Below are positions 32,657 to 39,483 of a stretch of DNA of 64,000 nucleotides, one piece after another (position 1 is the stretch's first letter; each line of letters starts with the position of its first letter). The DNA comes from a virus. The stretch lies in the IMG/VR virus record IMGVR_UViG_3300032116_000004, positions 186,001-250,000 of that record; one strand, given 5' to 3'. Under the pieces are notes generated by a model. The model worked only from the letters and a program-made list of their open reading frames with translations. It was not told the DNA's origin and did no database searches. The position numbers were made by a program, and so were the translations under genes.

Positions 32657-33616
32657 ATGAGCAAAACTACTAAGATTCGTTGGGTTATAGCCCATGAGCC
32701 TTTGAACCTTTTCCTTCGTGCCGCTGAAGATTTTGAGCGTCGTGTAAACGAACAACAAAGCGAGCACAAGATCGAAGTGGAAATCATGACCTTGACAGAA
32801 TACAGCCAGCGTTACAACGATGGTGTCGTCATCACCAAGCACGATCTCTTGGATCTCATGGAACAGGGCAAAATTGAAATGAGCCAGATGTATACCACAT
32901 GGCTCGCAGAACGCTATGAGCAAGACTTCTTGGCATTCGATCTACCATTCCTGTTCCGGGATCACGAGCATGCTACTCGCGTGTTCGAGAGCGAGATCGG
33001 CGAAGGTCTGTTACAGAAACTCACAGACAAGTCAAACGTGCGTGGCCTTTGCTACACATATTCCGGTGGTTTCCGCCAGATGATCGCTAACAAGAAAGTT
33101 TCTACTCTAGAAGAACTTGCTGGCACACCTGTGCGTTCAAACCGTAATCCTGTGGCACAAGCAACTATCGCTGCCTTGGGCATGAAGCCTGTTGTGGCCG
33201 AAGTTGAAGATCTGCGTCGTGTTGTTGTAGAAGGTCAAGCCGAAGGTGGCGAAACCAACTATCCTCGCATGTATCCTCTGCGCCACAATGAAGTCACCAA
33301 GTCAGTGATCGACACTGGTCACAGCTTGTTCTTGACATCGATGATCATTGGTGATCAGTTCTGGTCATCATTGAGCCCAGAAGTGCAGGCCGTGATCAAG
33401 ACTGCCGCTATCCTGGCCGGACGTGAAGAGCGTGCTGAAACCATCCGTGATGGTGCTCGTGCCGAGAAGCGTCTAGTGGAAGAAGAAGGCGCCAACATCG
33501 TCAAGTGGACACAAGAGCAACGTGAAGCCGCCAAGGTTGCACTGAGTGGTGTTTACGATCAGTTCCGTGATTCATTCACACCTGGTCTCATTGAGGCGAT
33601 TGAAAAGAAGGCTTGA
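32657..33616 (+). CDS. DctP-like TRAP solute-binding protein without signal peptide
   Basis: A 319-residue protein of the TRAP-transporter DctP family: AYDLPFLF-like sequence (FDLPFLFRDHEHATRV near residue 96), YSGGFRQM near 135, the arginine-containing GTPVRSNRNPVAQAT near 155 and HSLFLTSMIIG near 225. Normal DctP proteins have an N-terminal signal peptide; this one begins MSKTTKIRWVIAHEP and enters the mature fold at once, so it should stay in the cytoplasm. No TRAP permease is in the window. Confidence 0.8.
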   Translation: MSKTTKIRWVIAHEPLNLFLRAAEDFERRVNEQQSEHKIEVEIMTLTEYSQRYNDGVVITKHDLLDLMEQGKIEMSQMYTTWLAERYEQDFLAFDLPFLFRDHEHATRVFESEIGEGLLQKLTDKSNVRGLCYTYSGGFRQMIANKKVSTLEELAGTPVRSNRNPVAQATIAALGMKPVVAEVEDLRRVVVEGQAEGGETNYPRMYPLRHNEVTKSVIDTGHSLFLTSMIIGDQFWSSLSPEVQAVIKTAAILAGREERAETIRDGARAEKRLVEEEGANIVKWTQEQREAAKVALSGVYDQFRDSFTPGLIEAIEKKA

Positions 33617-33632
33617 TAAGTAGGCAAGCATA

Positions 33633-33656
33633 AAACAAAAACCCTACCAAGTGTAG
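33633..33656 (+). terminator. Rho-independent terminator after dctP-like gene
   Basis: CCCTAC, loop CAAGT, GTAGGG followed by TTTTTTG. Confidence 0.85.
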
Positions 33657-33687
33657 GGTTTTTTGTTGTAAAAAGGTAAACCAGAGG

Positions 33688-33716
33688 TTGACCTTATATA
33701 AATAAACCTATACAAT
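33688..33716 (+). promoter_or_regulatory. Sigma70-type promoter, leaderless type
   Basis: TTGACC, 17 bp, TACAAT. The spacer also contains a perfect TATAAATA (33697-33704), a T4-late-like box, so early and late use are both possible. An ATG lies seven bases after the -10 box. Confidence 0.65.
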
Positions 33717-33723
33717 ACACACT

Positions 33724-33840
33724 ATGATGAAAACTTTAAGACCTTATTCGATATCATTTATGCAGAAGGAGCCAACAAGTCTCTTGTGGCACCCCACCTG
33801 CCTACGTAATGATGCGATTGGTCCGGAGGGTTCTGAGTAG
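33724..33840 (+). CDS. Possible 38-residue peptide
   Basis: An open frame begins seven bases after the promoter and encodes 38 residues (MMKTLRPYSISFMQKEPTS...). A terminator follows at 33872, so the transcript would be about 185 bases: either a leaderless micro-protein or a small RNA. Confidence 0.35.
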   Translation: MMKTLRPYSISFMQKEPTSLLWHPTCLRNDAIGPEGSE

Positions 33841-33871
33841 AAATCAGATTGTAAAAATTATTCTACACAGG

Positions 33872-33905
33872 ACCCCGGAACTAAAAACTCCGGGGTTTCT
33901 GTTTT
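33872..33905 (+). terminator. Rho-independent terminator
   Basis: ACCCCGGA, nine-base loop, TCCGGGGT, then TTCTGTTTT. It closes the short 33.7-kb transcript. Confidence 0.85.
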
Positions 33906-33925
33906 ATACACAAAGGAAAAAGAAG

Positions 33926-34105
33926 TTGACAGAAAAAATAGATTACAGTAAAATTGCCGATCGTGTTGTCGAACAAGCATTTGAGCATAGTGGGTTTGTC
34001 CTAGATGAACATGATATGCAACGATTGCTCCAAGGCAAGATAGATCGGGCTCGAAAAGAAATCGATGCTAGGGCTACATGTCCAGTCTGGCACACTGATC
34101 GATAA
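33926..34105 (+). CDS. Small charged protein
   Basis: A 59-residue protein from a TTG start with AAAGGAAAAAGAAG upstream; a longer ATG-started frame would run through the terminator and is rejected. Helical and charged (IDRARKEIDAR). Unknown function. Confidence 0.45.
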   Translation: MTEKIDYSKIADRVVEQAFEHSGFVLDEHDMQRLLQGKIDRARKEIDARATCPVWHTDR

Positions 34106-34314
34106 TCGAGCAAAGTGTAGTGGGAAACGAGGTCCCAGAGCGCACTCTAAACATGCTCTAAACGGGCGGGGTCCTGGATTGAAATCTCCGGCGGTAACGG
34201 AGAAAGTAAGATAGGCAAGCGGAGGATGTCTCCGCTTTGGCTCTGGCAACAGAGCCCATATTCAAACACATGACCGAGCAGTCAAGTCAATGAGTCGTGT
34301 GTTTGAATATGCAT
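34106..34314 (+). ncRNA. Candidate structured RNA before the tRNA array
   Basis: A 209-base gene-free stretch with many stems: TGGG/CCCA, TCTCCG/CGGAGA, GCGGAG/CTCCGC, GGCTCT/AGAGCC and a perfect 14-bp stem (CATATTCAAACACA at 34257-34270 with its complement at 34298-34311) that ends four bases before tRNA-Tyr. No promoter or frame explains it. It may be a separate ncRNA or a tRNA-array leader. Confidence 0.45.
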
Positions 34315-34404
34315 GGGGGTTGTTCTCTACGGCGGACTGTAAATCCGTTGCCTTTAATATGTAGAGTGGCCGGCGATTAGGTTCGATTCCTTCAGTCCCC
34401 ACCA
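34315..34404 (+). tRNA. tRNA-Tyr (GTA), aberrant
   Basis: Anticodon loop CTGTAAA and a 7-bp acceptor stem with encoded CCA are clear. Only about ten bases separate the acceptor from the anticodon stem, so there is no normal D-arm, and just three pairs of the T-stem can form. CTCTAC in the D region is complementary to GTAGAG in the long variable arm. It may be an unusual fold or a degenerate gene. Confidence 0.65.
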
Positions 34405-34409
34405 AACAT

Positions 34410-34484
34410 GGTCTCATAGTATAATGGTTAGTATAGCGGCTTGTCACGCCGTTGATAGGAGTTCGATTCTCCTTGGGACCGCCA
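34410..34484 (+). tRNA. tRNA-Asp (GTC)
   Basis: Seven-base acceptor stem GGTCTCA/TGGGACC, loop TTGTCAC, encoded CCA. Confidence 0.93.
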
Positions 34485-34490
34485 AACAAT

Positions 34491-34565
34491 TCCAAGGTAG
34501 CACAGCGGTAGTGCAGAAGACTGTTACTCTTTTGGTCGCAGGTTCGATCCCTGCCCTTGTAGCCA
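34491..34565 (+). tRNA. tRNA-Asn (GTT)
   Basis: Loop CTGTTAC; acceptor TCCAAGG/CCTTGTA has one mismatch; encoded CCA. Confidence 0.9.
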
Positions 34566-34571
34566 TGATCT

Positions 34572-34661
34572 CCCCCGCTAGCTCATGGAGAGCAGGTCGG
34601 CTTATAACCGATTAATCTAGATAAGGTCCAGGATGAGGTTCGATTCCTCAGCGGGGGACCA
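34572..34661 (+). tRNA. tRNA-Ile (TAT) with long variable region
   Basis: Acceptor CCCCCGC/GCGGGGG and loop CTTATAA give anticodon UAU, which reads AUA. The variable region is about 20 bases, far longer than in normal Ile tRNAs, and the D-loop is only five bases. Confidence 0.82.
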
Positions 34662-34670
34662 AAAAAATAT

Positions 34671-34747
34671 TACGGCGTAGTTCCAACTGGCAGAACGACA
34701 GTCTCCAAAACTGTATGATGGGGGTTCGAATCCCTCCGCCGTAGCCA
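34671..34747 (+). tRNA. tRNA-Trp (CCA)
   Basis: Acceptor TACGGCG/CGCCGTA, loop CTCCAAA, encoded CCA end. Confidence 0.92.
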
Positions 34748-34754
34748 ACACAAT

Positions 34755-34832
34755 GTGAAGGTGGCAGAGAGGTCCAATGCAAGAGTCTGCAAAACTCTAA
34801 AACCGTCGGTTCGAATCCGACCCTTCACTCCA
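34755..34832 (+). tRNA. tRNA-Cys (GCA)
   Basis: Acceptor GTGAAGG/CCTTCAC, loop CTGCAAA, discriminator T and encoded CCA. Confidence 0.93.
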
Positions 34833-35210
34833 TTAGAATTCTAGTCGTAGGCCTATGCTGAGATTGTTTATAACCAAAGCGGATTCCATACCAGTGACCA
34901 CTTTGAGATACAGAGTGCGGTTACGGCCTTGGAAATAATCTGCCGCAAAATAGTTGGCTACCATCCAAGTCACGAAATGCAGATCCACTGCTTGCGTGGT
35001 AGGATGCCGGCCCAACAACGGATTACGTTCATAGTAGCCTTCAGCATATCTGCGAGTCATGTTGCGTGTGGTCGCCCAATCACCCAGAATGGCCGCGTTG
35101 GATGCCAAGAACCAATTTTGTTGCTCTGTGGTCCAGTTAGACCAGGCCCAGCTAGCACTGGGCAACCATAGCAGGATGGCCAAGAGTTTTTTCACAACAA
35201 TATTTAACAA
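34833..35210 (-). CDS. Small exported protein within the tRNA array
   Basis: A 125-residue protein with an N-terminal signal peptide (LLAILLWLPSASWAW). The mature part has YYERNPLLGRHPT and two weaker hydrophobic stretches, as in small envelope proteins found in Burkholderiales. It is antisense to the tRNAs, ending at the base after tRNA-Cys and starting one base before tRNA-Ser. Function unknown; a GTG seven codons in (VKKLLAIL) is an alternative start. Confidence 0.6.
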   Translation of the reverse strand: MLNIVVKKLLAILLWLPSASWAWSNWTTEQQNWFLASNAAILGDWATTRNMTRRYAEGYYERNPLLGRHPTTQAVDLHFVTWMVANYFAADYFQGRNRTLYLKVVTGMESALVINNLSIGLRLEF

Positions 35211-35211
35211 T

Positions 35212-35301
35212 GGAAGCGTGGCAGAGTCTGGTTTATTGCACCGGTCTTGAAAACCGACGATCCGAAAAGGTCCGTGAGTTCGAATCTCACCGCTTCCGCC
35301 A
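35212..35301 (+). tRNA. tRNA-Ser (TGA)
   Basis: Acceptor GGAAGCG/CGCTTCC, loop CTTGAAA, long variable arm typical of Ser, encoded CCA. Confidence 0.93.
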
Positions 35302-35306
35302 AACCT

Positions 35307-35396
35307 GGAGAGGTCCCATAATGGTATTGGAGCGGATTGCTAATCCGTCGGTCGGCGTAATCCGGCTTCTGGGTTCAAGTCCCAGTCTCTCCGCCA
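35307..35396 (+). tRNA. tRNA-Ser (GCT)
   Basis: Acceptor GGAGAGG/TCTCTCC, loop TTGCTAA, long variable arm, encoded CCA. Confidence 0.93.
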
Positions 35397-35621
35397 TATC
35401 CCGTCCATAGCAAACGTGATTGCTGTCGCTTACTCAGCGTTACGAGTCGGGGGCGGAGAACCGTTAAGCAGAGTGCCCTTTTATTGGGAGTCCAAACCGC
35501 TGTGCTGAATCACAACAGCGAAGAAGTTAACAACGTGATGACAGAGTAGACAACTCAGGACGGGGCGATGTGGAAACGTGGCCGTCCACCAAATATGTTT
35601 TTAGACAGGTGTGAATTCACT
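35397..35621 (+). ncRNA. Candidate structured RNA within the tRNA array
   Basis: A 225-base gene-free, GC-richer stretch between tRNA-Ser and tRNA-His. Stems include CGCTGT/ACAGCG (35498-35503 with 35515-35520) and GGACGG/CCGTCC (35558-35563 with 35582-35587). No frame or promoter is seen. Probably a structured RNA, function unknown. Confidence 0.4.
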
Positions 35622-35696
35622 GGTGTGGGTAGTGTAATGGTAGCACACTTGATTGTGGATCAGGTAGTGCGGGTTCGAATTCCGTCCTTCACCCCA
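35622..35696 (+). tRNA. tRNA-His (GTG)
   Basis: Loop TTGTGGA and the extra 5' G opposite C73, as required for His. The acceptor stem has one T-T mismatch. Confidence 0.88.
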
Positions 35697-35705
35697 AATG
35701 TGTGA

Positions 35706-36173
35706 TCAAGTGGGTGTTACTTGCCCGGTAACAGCATCCACATGCACAGGTCGGCGTGTGACAAATGCGAAATCATAGAAAGGATTGAAGCGATAGTCTA
35801 CTGTTTTGCGCAGTCTGCAGAATGTCCAGGTGTCGGTGATTCCGGCCTTGGCCATGGCCTGCTGTGCTTGGGCGCAACTCAGTTTGGGTGGATACACAAA
35901 CGCCGTGCATTCGGCCACTCGCGAATCATCAATCACAGGTGAGGTGGCATGTCCTGATGTATCAATGGTTATGGCATAGGGTTTTTGATCTTGAGAACCT
36001 TGCCAAACAGTATACATGGTTCCGCCTGCATTGGCTTCGGCGAGATAAAATTGCGATGCGCTCTGATAGAGATCCATGAGACTCTTGCCGCCCCATATTT
36101 GCTGATCGTATGTCAAGGGCGATAACACCCCCAGTCGTCTGAGATGTTTCTTTACAGCGGCTATGATTTTCAT
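35706..36173 (-). CDS. Unrecognised protein within the tRNA array
   Basis: A 155-residue protein with a basic N-terminus and no signal peptide; three cysteines and a Tyr/Phe-rich C-terminal part. It is antisense to the tRNAs. AAGGGG lies upstream and a perfect TATAAATA box (36195-36202) further up suggests late transcription. Confidence 0.5.
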   Translation of the reverse strand: MKIIAAVKKHLRRLGVLSPLTYDQQIWGGKSLMDLYQSASQFYLAEANAGGTMYTVWQGSQDQKPYAITIDTSGHATSPVIDDSRVAECTAFVYPPKLSCAQAQQAMAKAGITDTWTFCRLRKTVDYRFNPFYDFAFVTRRPVHVDAVTGQVTPT

Positions 36174-36194
36174 GGTTAATCCCCTTTATTCGAG

Positions 36195-36202
36195 TATTTA
36201 TA
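36195..36202 (-). promoter_or_regulatory. T4-late-promoter-like TATAAATA box
   Basis: On the minus strand this reads TATAAATA, 21 bases before the start of the antisense gene at 36173. Confidence 0.4.
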
Positions 36203-36213
36203 GGTGTTTTTTT

Positions 36214-36290
36214 GCCCCGGTGACGGAATTGGTATACGTGTTGGTCTTAGAAACCAAATTTTAGGAGTTCGAGTCTCCTCTGGGGCACCA
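36214..36290 (+). tRNA. tRNA-Leu (TAG)
   Basis: Acceptor GCCCCGG with TGGGGC-type 3' arm, loop CTTAGAA, encoded CCA. The variable arm is short for Leu. Confidence 0.9.
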
Positions 36291-36303
36291 AATTTATTAG
36301 TAT

Positions 36304-36380
36304 GCGGTAGTGACGGAATCGGCATACGTATCGGACTTAAAATCCGAGTTTTGTGGGTTCGAGTCCCACCTTCCGCACCA
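36304..36380 (+). tRNA. tRNA-Leu (TAA)
   Basis: Loop CTTAAAA; acceptor GCGGTAG/CTTCCGC has one mismatch; encoded CCA. Very similar in D-arm to the preceding tRNA-Leu, so they may be duplicates. Confidence 0.9.
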
Positions 36381-36385
36381 TACAA

Positions 36386-36464
36386 CGGAGTGTAGGCTAG
36401 TCTGGTCCAAGTCGCCTGCTTTGGGAGCAGGAAACCGCAGGTTCGAATCCTGCCACTCCGACCA
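36386..36464 (+). tRNA. tRNA-Pro (TGG)
   Basis: Acceptor CGGAGTG with CACTCCG, loop TTTGGGA, encoded CCA. Confidence 0.93.
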
Positions 36465-36465
36465 A

Positions 36466-37659
36466 TCACAAAGGATGTCTTAATAGATCTTTTAAACAAC
36501 GATTTGATTCATCTAGCGTGAGTCTTTTTAATTTGTCATGAAATCGCTGTTTGGCAAAATCCAGGTTAGCATCAAACCTTTGTTGATTTTGATTCCAGAG
36601 TCTGACAGTATCAACAGGATTTGTGAGCAAGTGCTTGTTATTACTCACGGCGGTATACAATCTATCTATAGGGTTATCTATGATGTCATACGAATGATCA
36701 ATGATGTCGTCAAACATATCAAATCCAAAACTACGATAAAGATCTACGGTTCCTCGACTAGATATCATGATAGGAAAATTCCGAGCATATATCGTGTGGA
36801 TAAATTTTTCATCGATGTTAATAGTTGGCTCGCAGAAAAGTCTATTTGAAACCAATTCTACAAAACTTGTTCTATACAAAGGACGCAGATTGTTTCCAAA
36901 ATTGTTCACGTTATCAAAGTCTAGCACTGTGTCAGATCCAGCCTCTGTCAAATAGATGTCGTTGCCATTATCATCACCAAATCGTAAATTATCAGGATTT
37001 GATATCATCTTGTCAAACCCTTGGCACATGATCTGTTTTACATGATCATTGTGATCATGATATTGCCAAGGGTTGTGATCAAGGAAATCCCTGCTAGGCA
37101 ATTTATCTAATTGTTTGTATAAATGACCAGTGCTGATATGGCAGCAATTATCTAGATCTAATCCATACAAAAGGCTACAGAGAGCCAATCGATGAGTGCG
37201 CATTTGTCTATTCAGTGCGATGCCTATTTTTTTAGATTGTTGATTCTTGTCGTTGATTGGGGATAATTTTGCATATAGATCATCTTCAGGAACGGTAAAC
37301 CATTTGCCTACTCTTACATTGGGCAGATTGAAATATCCATCATGATAATGATTACCTTGTAACATAAAGACAATGGTTTTTTCAGGAGATGCGAGCGCCA
37401 GGTTCCTGATGTCTTGGAAAATAGTGGGTTCTTGGCCTTCAGTCCAATAATCATACTCCTGTGGGAAATTGCCGTAATGAGGACTGTCTTCCAAAATCAA
37501 AAACAACAGGTTTTCGTTGAGATCAAGGTTTAACCATTGATTCCAAGATGTTATATGCGTAAAAACACTGTCGTGCGGCACAGAAATGGCATCAGTCACT
37601 GTGTCAAATAATTTTCGTGCCATGGGCAATCTGTGTGGCACATGAGTAAAATATTTCAT
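36466..37659 (-). CDS. Glycosyltransferase-like protein (paralogue family member 2)
   Basis: This 397-residue protein has the family C-terminal block: INIDEKFIHTIYARNFPIMISSRG, LYRSFGFDMFDD and IDHSYD, closest to the protein at 54729. The TEK of other members is DEK here. The start is the ATG at 37659 because the longer frame would run through tRNA-Leu(CAA). It lies antisense inside the tRNA array and is AT-rich, which suggests insertion from elsewhere. Confidence 0.6.
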   Translation of the reverse strand: MKYFTHVPHRLPMARKLFDTVTDAISVPHDSVFTHITSWNQWLNLDLNENLLFLILEDSPHYGNFPQEYDYWTEGQEPTIFQDIRNLALASPEKTIVFMLQGNHYHDGYFNLPNVRVGKWFTVPEDDLYAKLSPINDKNQQSKKIGIALNRQMRTHRLALCSLLYGLDLDNCCHISTGHLYKQLDKLPSRDFLDHNPWQYHDHNDHVKQIMCQGFDKMISNPDNLRFGDDNGNDIYLTEAGSDTVLDFDNVNNFGNNLRPLYRTSFVELVSNRLFCEPTINIDEKFIHTIYARNFPIMISSRGTVDLYRSFGFDMFDDIIDHSYDIIDNPIDRLYTAVSNNKHLLTNPVDTVRLWNQNQQRFDANLDFAKQRFHDKLKRLTLDESNRCLKDLLRHPL

Positions 37660-37681
37660 ATACAAATTTATGTAAACCCAT

Positions 37682-37759
37682 GCCCCCTTGGACAAATAGG
37701 TAAAGTCGTCTCTCTCAAAAGGAGAAGTTCTCTCGGTTCGAATCCGAGAGGGGGTACCA
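37682..37759 (+). tRNA. tRNA-Leu (CAA)
   Basis: Acceptor GCCCCCT/AGGGGGT, loop CTCAAAA, encoded CCA. Confidence 0.9.
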
Positions 37760-37765
37760 AACAAT

Positions 37766-37841
37766 GCAGGTATAATTCAGCTGGAAGAATGTCACGTTGC
37801 CAACGTGGATGTCGTCGGTTCGAACCCGACTACCTGCTCCA
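37766..37841 (+). tRNA. tRNA-Gly (GCC)
   Basis: Acceptor GCAGGTA/TACCTGC, loop TTGCCAA, discriminator T, encoded CCA. Confidence 0.92.
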
Positions 37842-37915
37842 GAATTATGTCCCAGGCCTCCGACTATTGGCCACTCGTTGATGCGCAGTGGTTGCGTCTG
37901 TGTTTTCTTTTTCTT

Positions 37916-37990
37916 GCATCGTTAGTTTAATGGTAAAACGCCCTCCTTACAAGTGGGATAGCGGTGGTTCGATTCCATCACGATGCACCA
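37916..37990 (+). tRNA. tRNA-Val (TAC)
   Basis: Acceptor GCATCGT/ACGATGC, loop CTTACAA; one mismatch in the anticodon stem; encoded CCA. Confidence 0.9.
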
Positions 37991-37992
37991 AT

Positions 37993-38068
37993 GCCGCTTT
38001 AGCTGATGTGGTCATAGCACCGGTTTGAAGCACCGAGGAACCTGGTTCGATCCCAGGGGGCGGCACCA
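37993..38068 (+). tRNA. tRNA-Phe (GAA)
   Basis: Acceptor GCCGCTT/GGGCGGC, loop TTGAAGC, encoded CCA; outermost anticodon-stem pair is a mismatch. Confidence 0.86.
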
Positions 38069-38074
38069 CTCTGT

Positions 38075-38148
38075 TGGGGGTTAGTTAAATGGTATAACCA
38101 CGGATTTTGATTCCGTTATTATAGGTTCGATTCCTATACCCTCTGCCA
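38075..38148 (+). tRNA. tRNA-Gln (TTG)
   Basis: Loop TTTTGAT, acceptor TGGGGGT/ACCCTCT with a weak first pair, as in Gln tRNAs; encoded CCA. Confidence 0.9.
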
Positions 38149-38154
38149 ATCATC

Positions 38155-38230
38155 GGGACGTTAGCTCATTAGGTAGAGCAGTAGACTTTTAATCTATTGG
38201 TGGTGGGTTCGAATCCCGCACGTCCTACCA
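38155..38230 (+). tRNA. tRNA-Lys (TTT)
   Basis: Acceptor GGGACGT/ACGTCCT, loop CTTTTAA, encoded CCA. Confidence 0.94.
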
Positions 38231-38234
38231 ATAT

Positions 38235-38309
38235 GGTAATGTAGCATAACGGTAGTGCTCCACCTTCATACGGTGTTCAGTGTAAGTTCGACTCTTACCA
38301 TTACCACCA
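38235..38309 (+). tRNA. tRNA-Met (CAT), elongator type
   Basis: Acceptor GGTAATG/CATTACC with a normal first pair, loop TTCATAC, encoded CCA. Confidence 0.88.
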
Positions 38310-38314
38310 AATAT

Positions 38315-38390
38315 CCGGCCGTGGTCTAATGGATAAGGCAACGCTCTTCTAAAGCGTCCGATGTGGGTTCGATTCCTGCCGGCCGGGCCA
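38315..38390 (+). tRNA. tRNA-Arg (TCT)
   Basis: Acceptor CCGGCCG/CGGCCGG, loop CTTCTAA, encoded CCA. Confidence 0.94.
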
Positions 38391-38392
38391 AA

Positions 38393-38468
38393 CGGTCCTT
38401 AACTCAATGGATAGAGTGCCAGTCTTCGAAACTGGAGGTTGGGAGTTCGAGTCTCTCAGGACCGGCCA
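38393..38468 (+). tRNA. tRNA-Arg (TCG)
   Basis: Acceptor CGGTCCT/AGGACCG, loop CTTCGAA, encoded CCA; two bases after the preceding tRNA. Confidence 0.94.
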
Positions 38469-38470
38469 AT

Positions 38471-38544
38471 GCTCGGGTAGTTAAATGGTATAACGGCCGA
38501 CCGATAATCGGCTATTCCTGGTTCGATCCCAGGTCTGAGCACCA
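38471..38544 (+). tRNA. tRNA-Ile (GAT)
   Basis: Acceptor GCTCGGG/TCTGAGC, loop CCGATAA, encoded CCA. Confidence 0.92.
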
Positions 38545-38635
38545 ATTTTGCCAAATCAGTCAACGCTGAACACTGCTGTGACGTTATATAAGTGTAGGAC
38601 ATAATTCCTACAGTTTCTAACCAAAGGAGAACTTT

Positions 38636-38845
38636 ATGAAACTCGTAACCACACTCGTAGCAAGTTTGTTTGCAGTATCCGCTTTCGCACAAGCACCTGC
38701 CAAGAAAGAAGAAAAGAAAGAAGCAGCCAAGCCTGCCGCAGCCGCTCCTGCACCTGCCGCCAGTAAGCCTGCCGACAAAAAGGCTGAGCCTGCCAAAAGC
38801 GACGCTAAAAAAGACGATAAAAAAGCCGAAGCCGCTAAGAAGTAA
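38636..38845 (+). CDS. Small exported Lys/Ala/Pro-rich protein
   Basis: A 69-residue protein with a signal peptide (MKLVTTLVASLFAVSAFAQA) and a mature part made almost only of Lys, Ala, Pro, Glu and Asp. Such low-complexity secreted proteins are common in Burkholderiales. AAGGAG precedes the ATG. It would be a charged, disordered periplasmic peptide of unknown role. Confidence 0.65.
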   Translation: MKLVTTLVASLFAVSAFAQAPAKKEEKKEAAKPAAAAPAPAASKPADKKAEPAKSDAKKDDKKAEAAKK

Positions 38846-38861
38846 TCCAACCAGGTATATC

Positions 38862-39071
38862 CTGGTCCATGTAGAGGGCAACGAAGATGGGTATTCCATC
38901 GACGATGAAAACATCTATGTAGGCTACAGGAGACCTGAAGTGGTAAAAGATCTCAAAGATACTGTCGCTGATGACGAGGATCTTTCGGATTATATAAAAA
39001 CCCGTTTGTTTTTAGCCCGACAGTTGGCCTTGATGAAAGCAATGGGATATGATTTAAGGACCCGAGTCTGA
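38862..39071 (+). CDS. Small acidic protein, start uncertain
   Basis: An open frame of about 69 residues with acidic N-terminal half (DDENIYVGYRRPEVV) and a helical end (LFLARQLALMKAMGYD). No ATG, GTG or TTG lies in the right place; a CTG after CCAGG is the best guess. Its stop codon is inside the terminator at 39060. Confidence 0.4.
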   Translation: MVHVEGNEDGYSIDDENIYVGYRRPEVVKDLKDTVADDEDLSDYIKTRLFLARQLALMKAMGYDLRTRV

Positions 39072-39086
39072 CTCGGGTTCTTTTTT
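39060..39086 (+). terminator. Rho-independent terminator
   Basis: ACCCGAGT, CTG, ACTCGGGT, then TCTTTTTT. It ends exactly where tRNA-Ala starts. Confidence 0.85.
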
Positions 39087-39160
39087 GGGGGATTAGTTAA
39101 ATGGGATAACATCGGCTTTGCAAGCCGAGATTGAGAGTTCGATTCTCTCATTCTCCACCA
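39087..39160 (+). tRNA. tRNA-Ala (TGC)
   Basis: Acceptor GGGGGAT/ATTCTCC, loop TTTGCAA, encoded CCA. Its 5' end directly abuts the terminator T-run, so expression needs read-through or processing. Confidence 0.9.
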
Positions 39161-39169
39161 TCCAACTCG

Positions 39170-39199
39170 TTGACAGTCACTAAATATTTTTGTTATAAT
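39170..39199 (+). promoter_or_regulatory. Sigma70-type promoter
   Basis: TTGACA, 18 bp, perfect TATAAT; consensus at all twelve positions. It could serve the small genes at 39.2 kb and the tmRNA. Confidence 0.8.
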
Positions 39200-39220
39200 C
39201 AAGTAACCAAGGAGACTGCG

Positions 39221-39382
39221 ATGGAACAGAAAAAACAACCAGTGCCAGAATATTTCTTCAGTGCCGGTGAATGGGACAGACTGGGTTGTGGTCCTTTGCC
39301 ACCAGAGCGCAACAAGGATCGTCTGCAGATTCCGGAAAAGAGCGTGCAAAACAAAGATGACGCTGGCCTTGGCTACGATTGA
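39221..39382 (+). CDS. Small protein
   Basis: A 53-residue acidic protein beginning MEQKKQPVPEYFF, with AAGGAG at good distance and a consensus promoter upstream. No family recognised. Confidence 0.55.
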   Translation: MEQKKQPVPEYFFSAGEWDRLGCGPLPPERNKDRLQIPEKSVQNKDDAGLGYD

Positions 39383-39392
39383 TGTGATCATG

Positions 39393-39476
39393 GCCAACAT
39401 GGTTTTTGCTGTTGCTGTGATGTGGCTACTGATTGAAGATTTTCGCACAGAAATGCGGAATTTGTCGGCTAAGTAA
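39393..39476 (+). CDS. Possible 27-residue membrane peptide
   Basis: MANMVFAVAVMWLLIEDF is a single transmembrane helix followed by a charged tail. No good ribosome site, so support is only its position and composition. Confidence 0.3.
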   Translation, partial: ANMVFAVAVMWLLIEDFRTEMRNLSAK

Positions 39477-39483
39477 TTTTACT

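Noticed and set aside
33809-33925. ATG at 33809 for the 33926 gene
   Set aside because: The frame would cross a strong terminator at 33872-33905.
34262-34495. Coding frames across the tRNA array (for example 34262-34495 minus, 36176-36499 minus, 37633-37881 plus)
   Set aside because: They run through tRNA genes; their translations are only the shadows of tRNA sequence.
37660-37764. Upstream start for the glycosyltransferase-like gene at 36466
   Set aside because: The extra 35 codons lie in tRNA-Leu(CAA).
38670-38845. Longer N-terminus for the small acidic protein at 38862
   Set aside because: It would overlap the exported Lys/Ala/Pro-rich protein out of frame with only low-complexity sequence.
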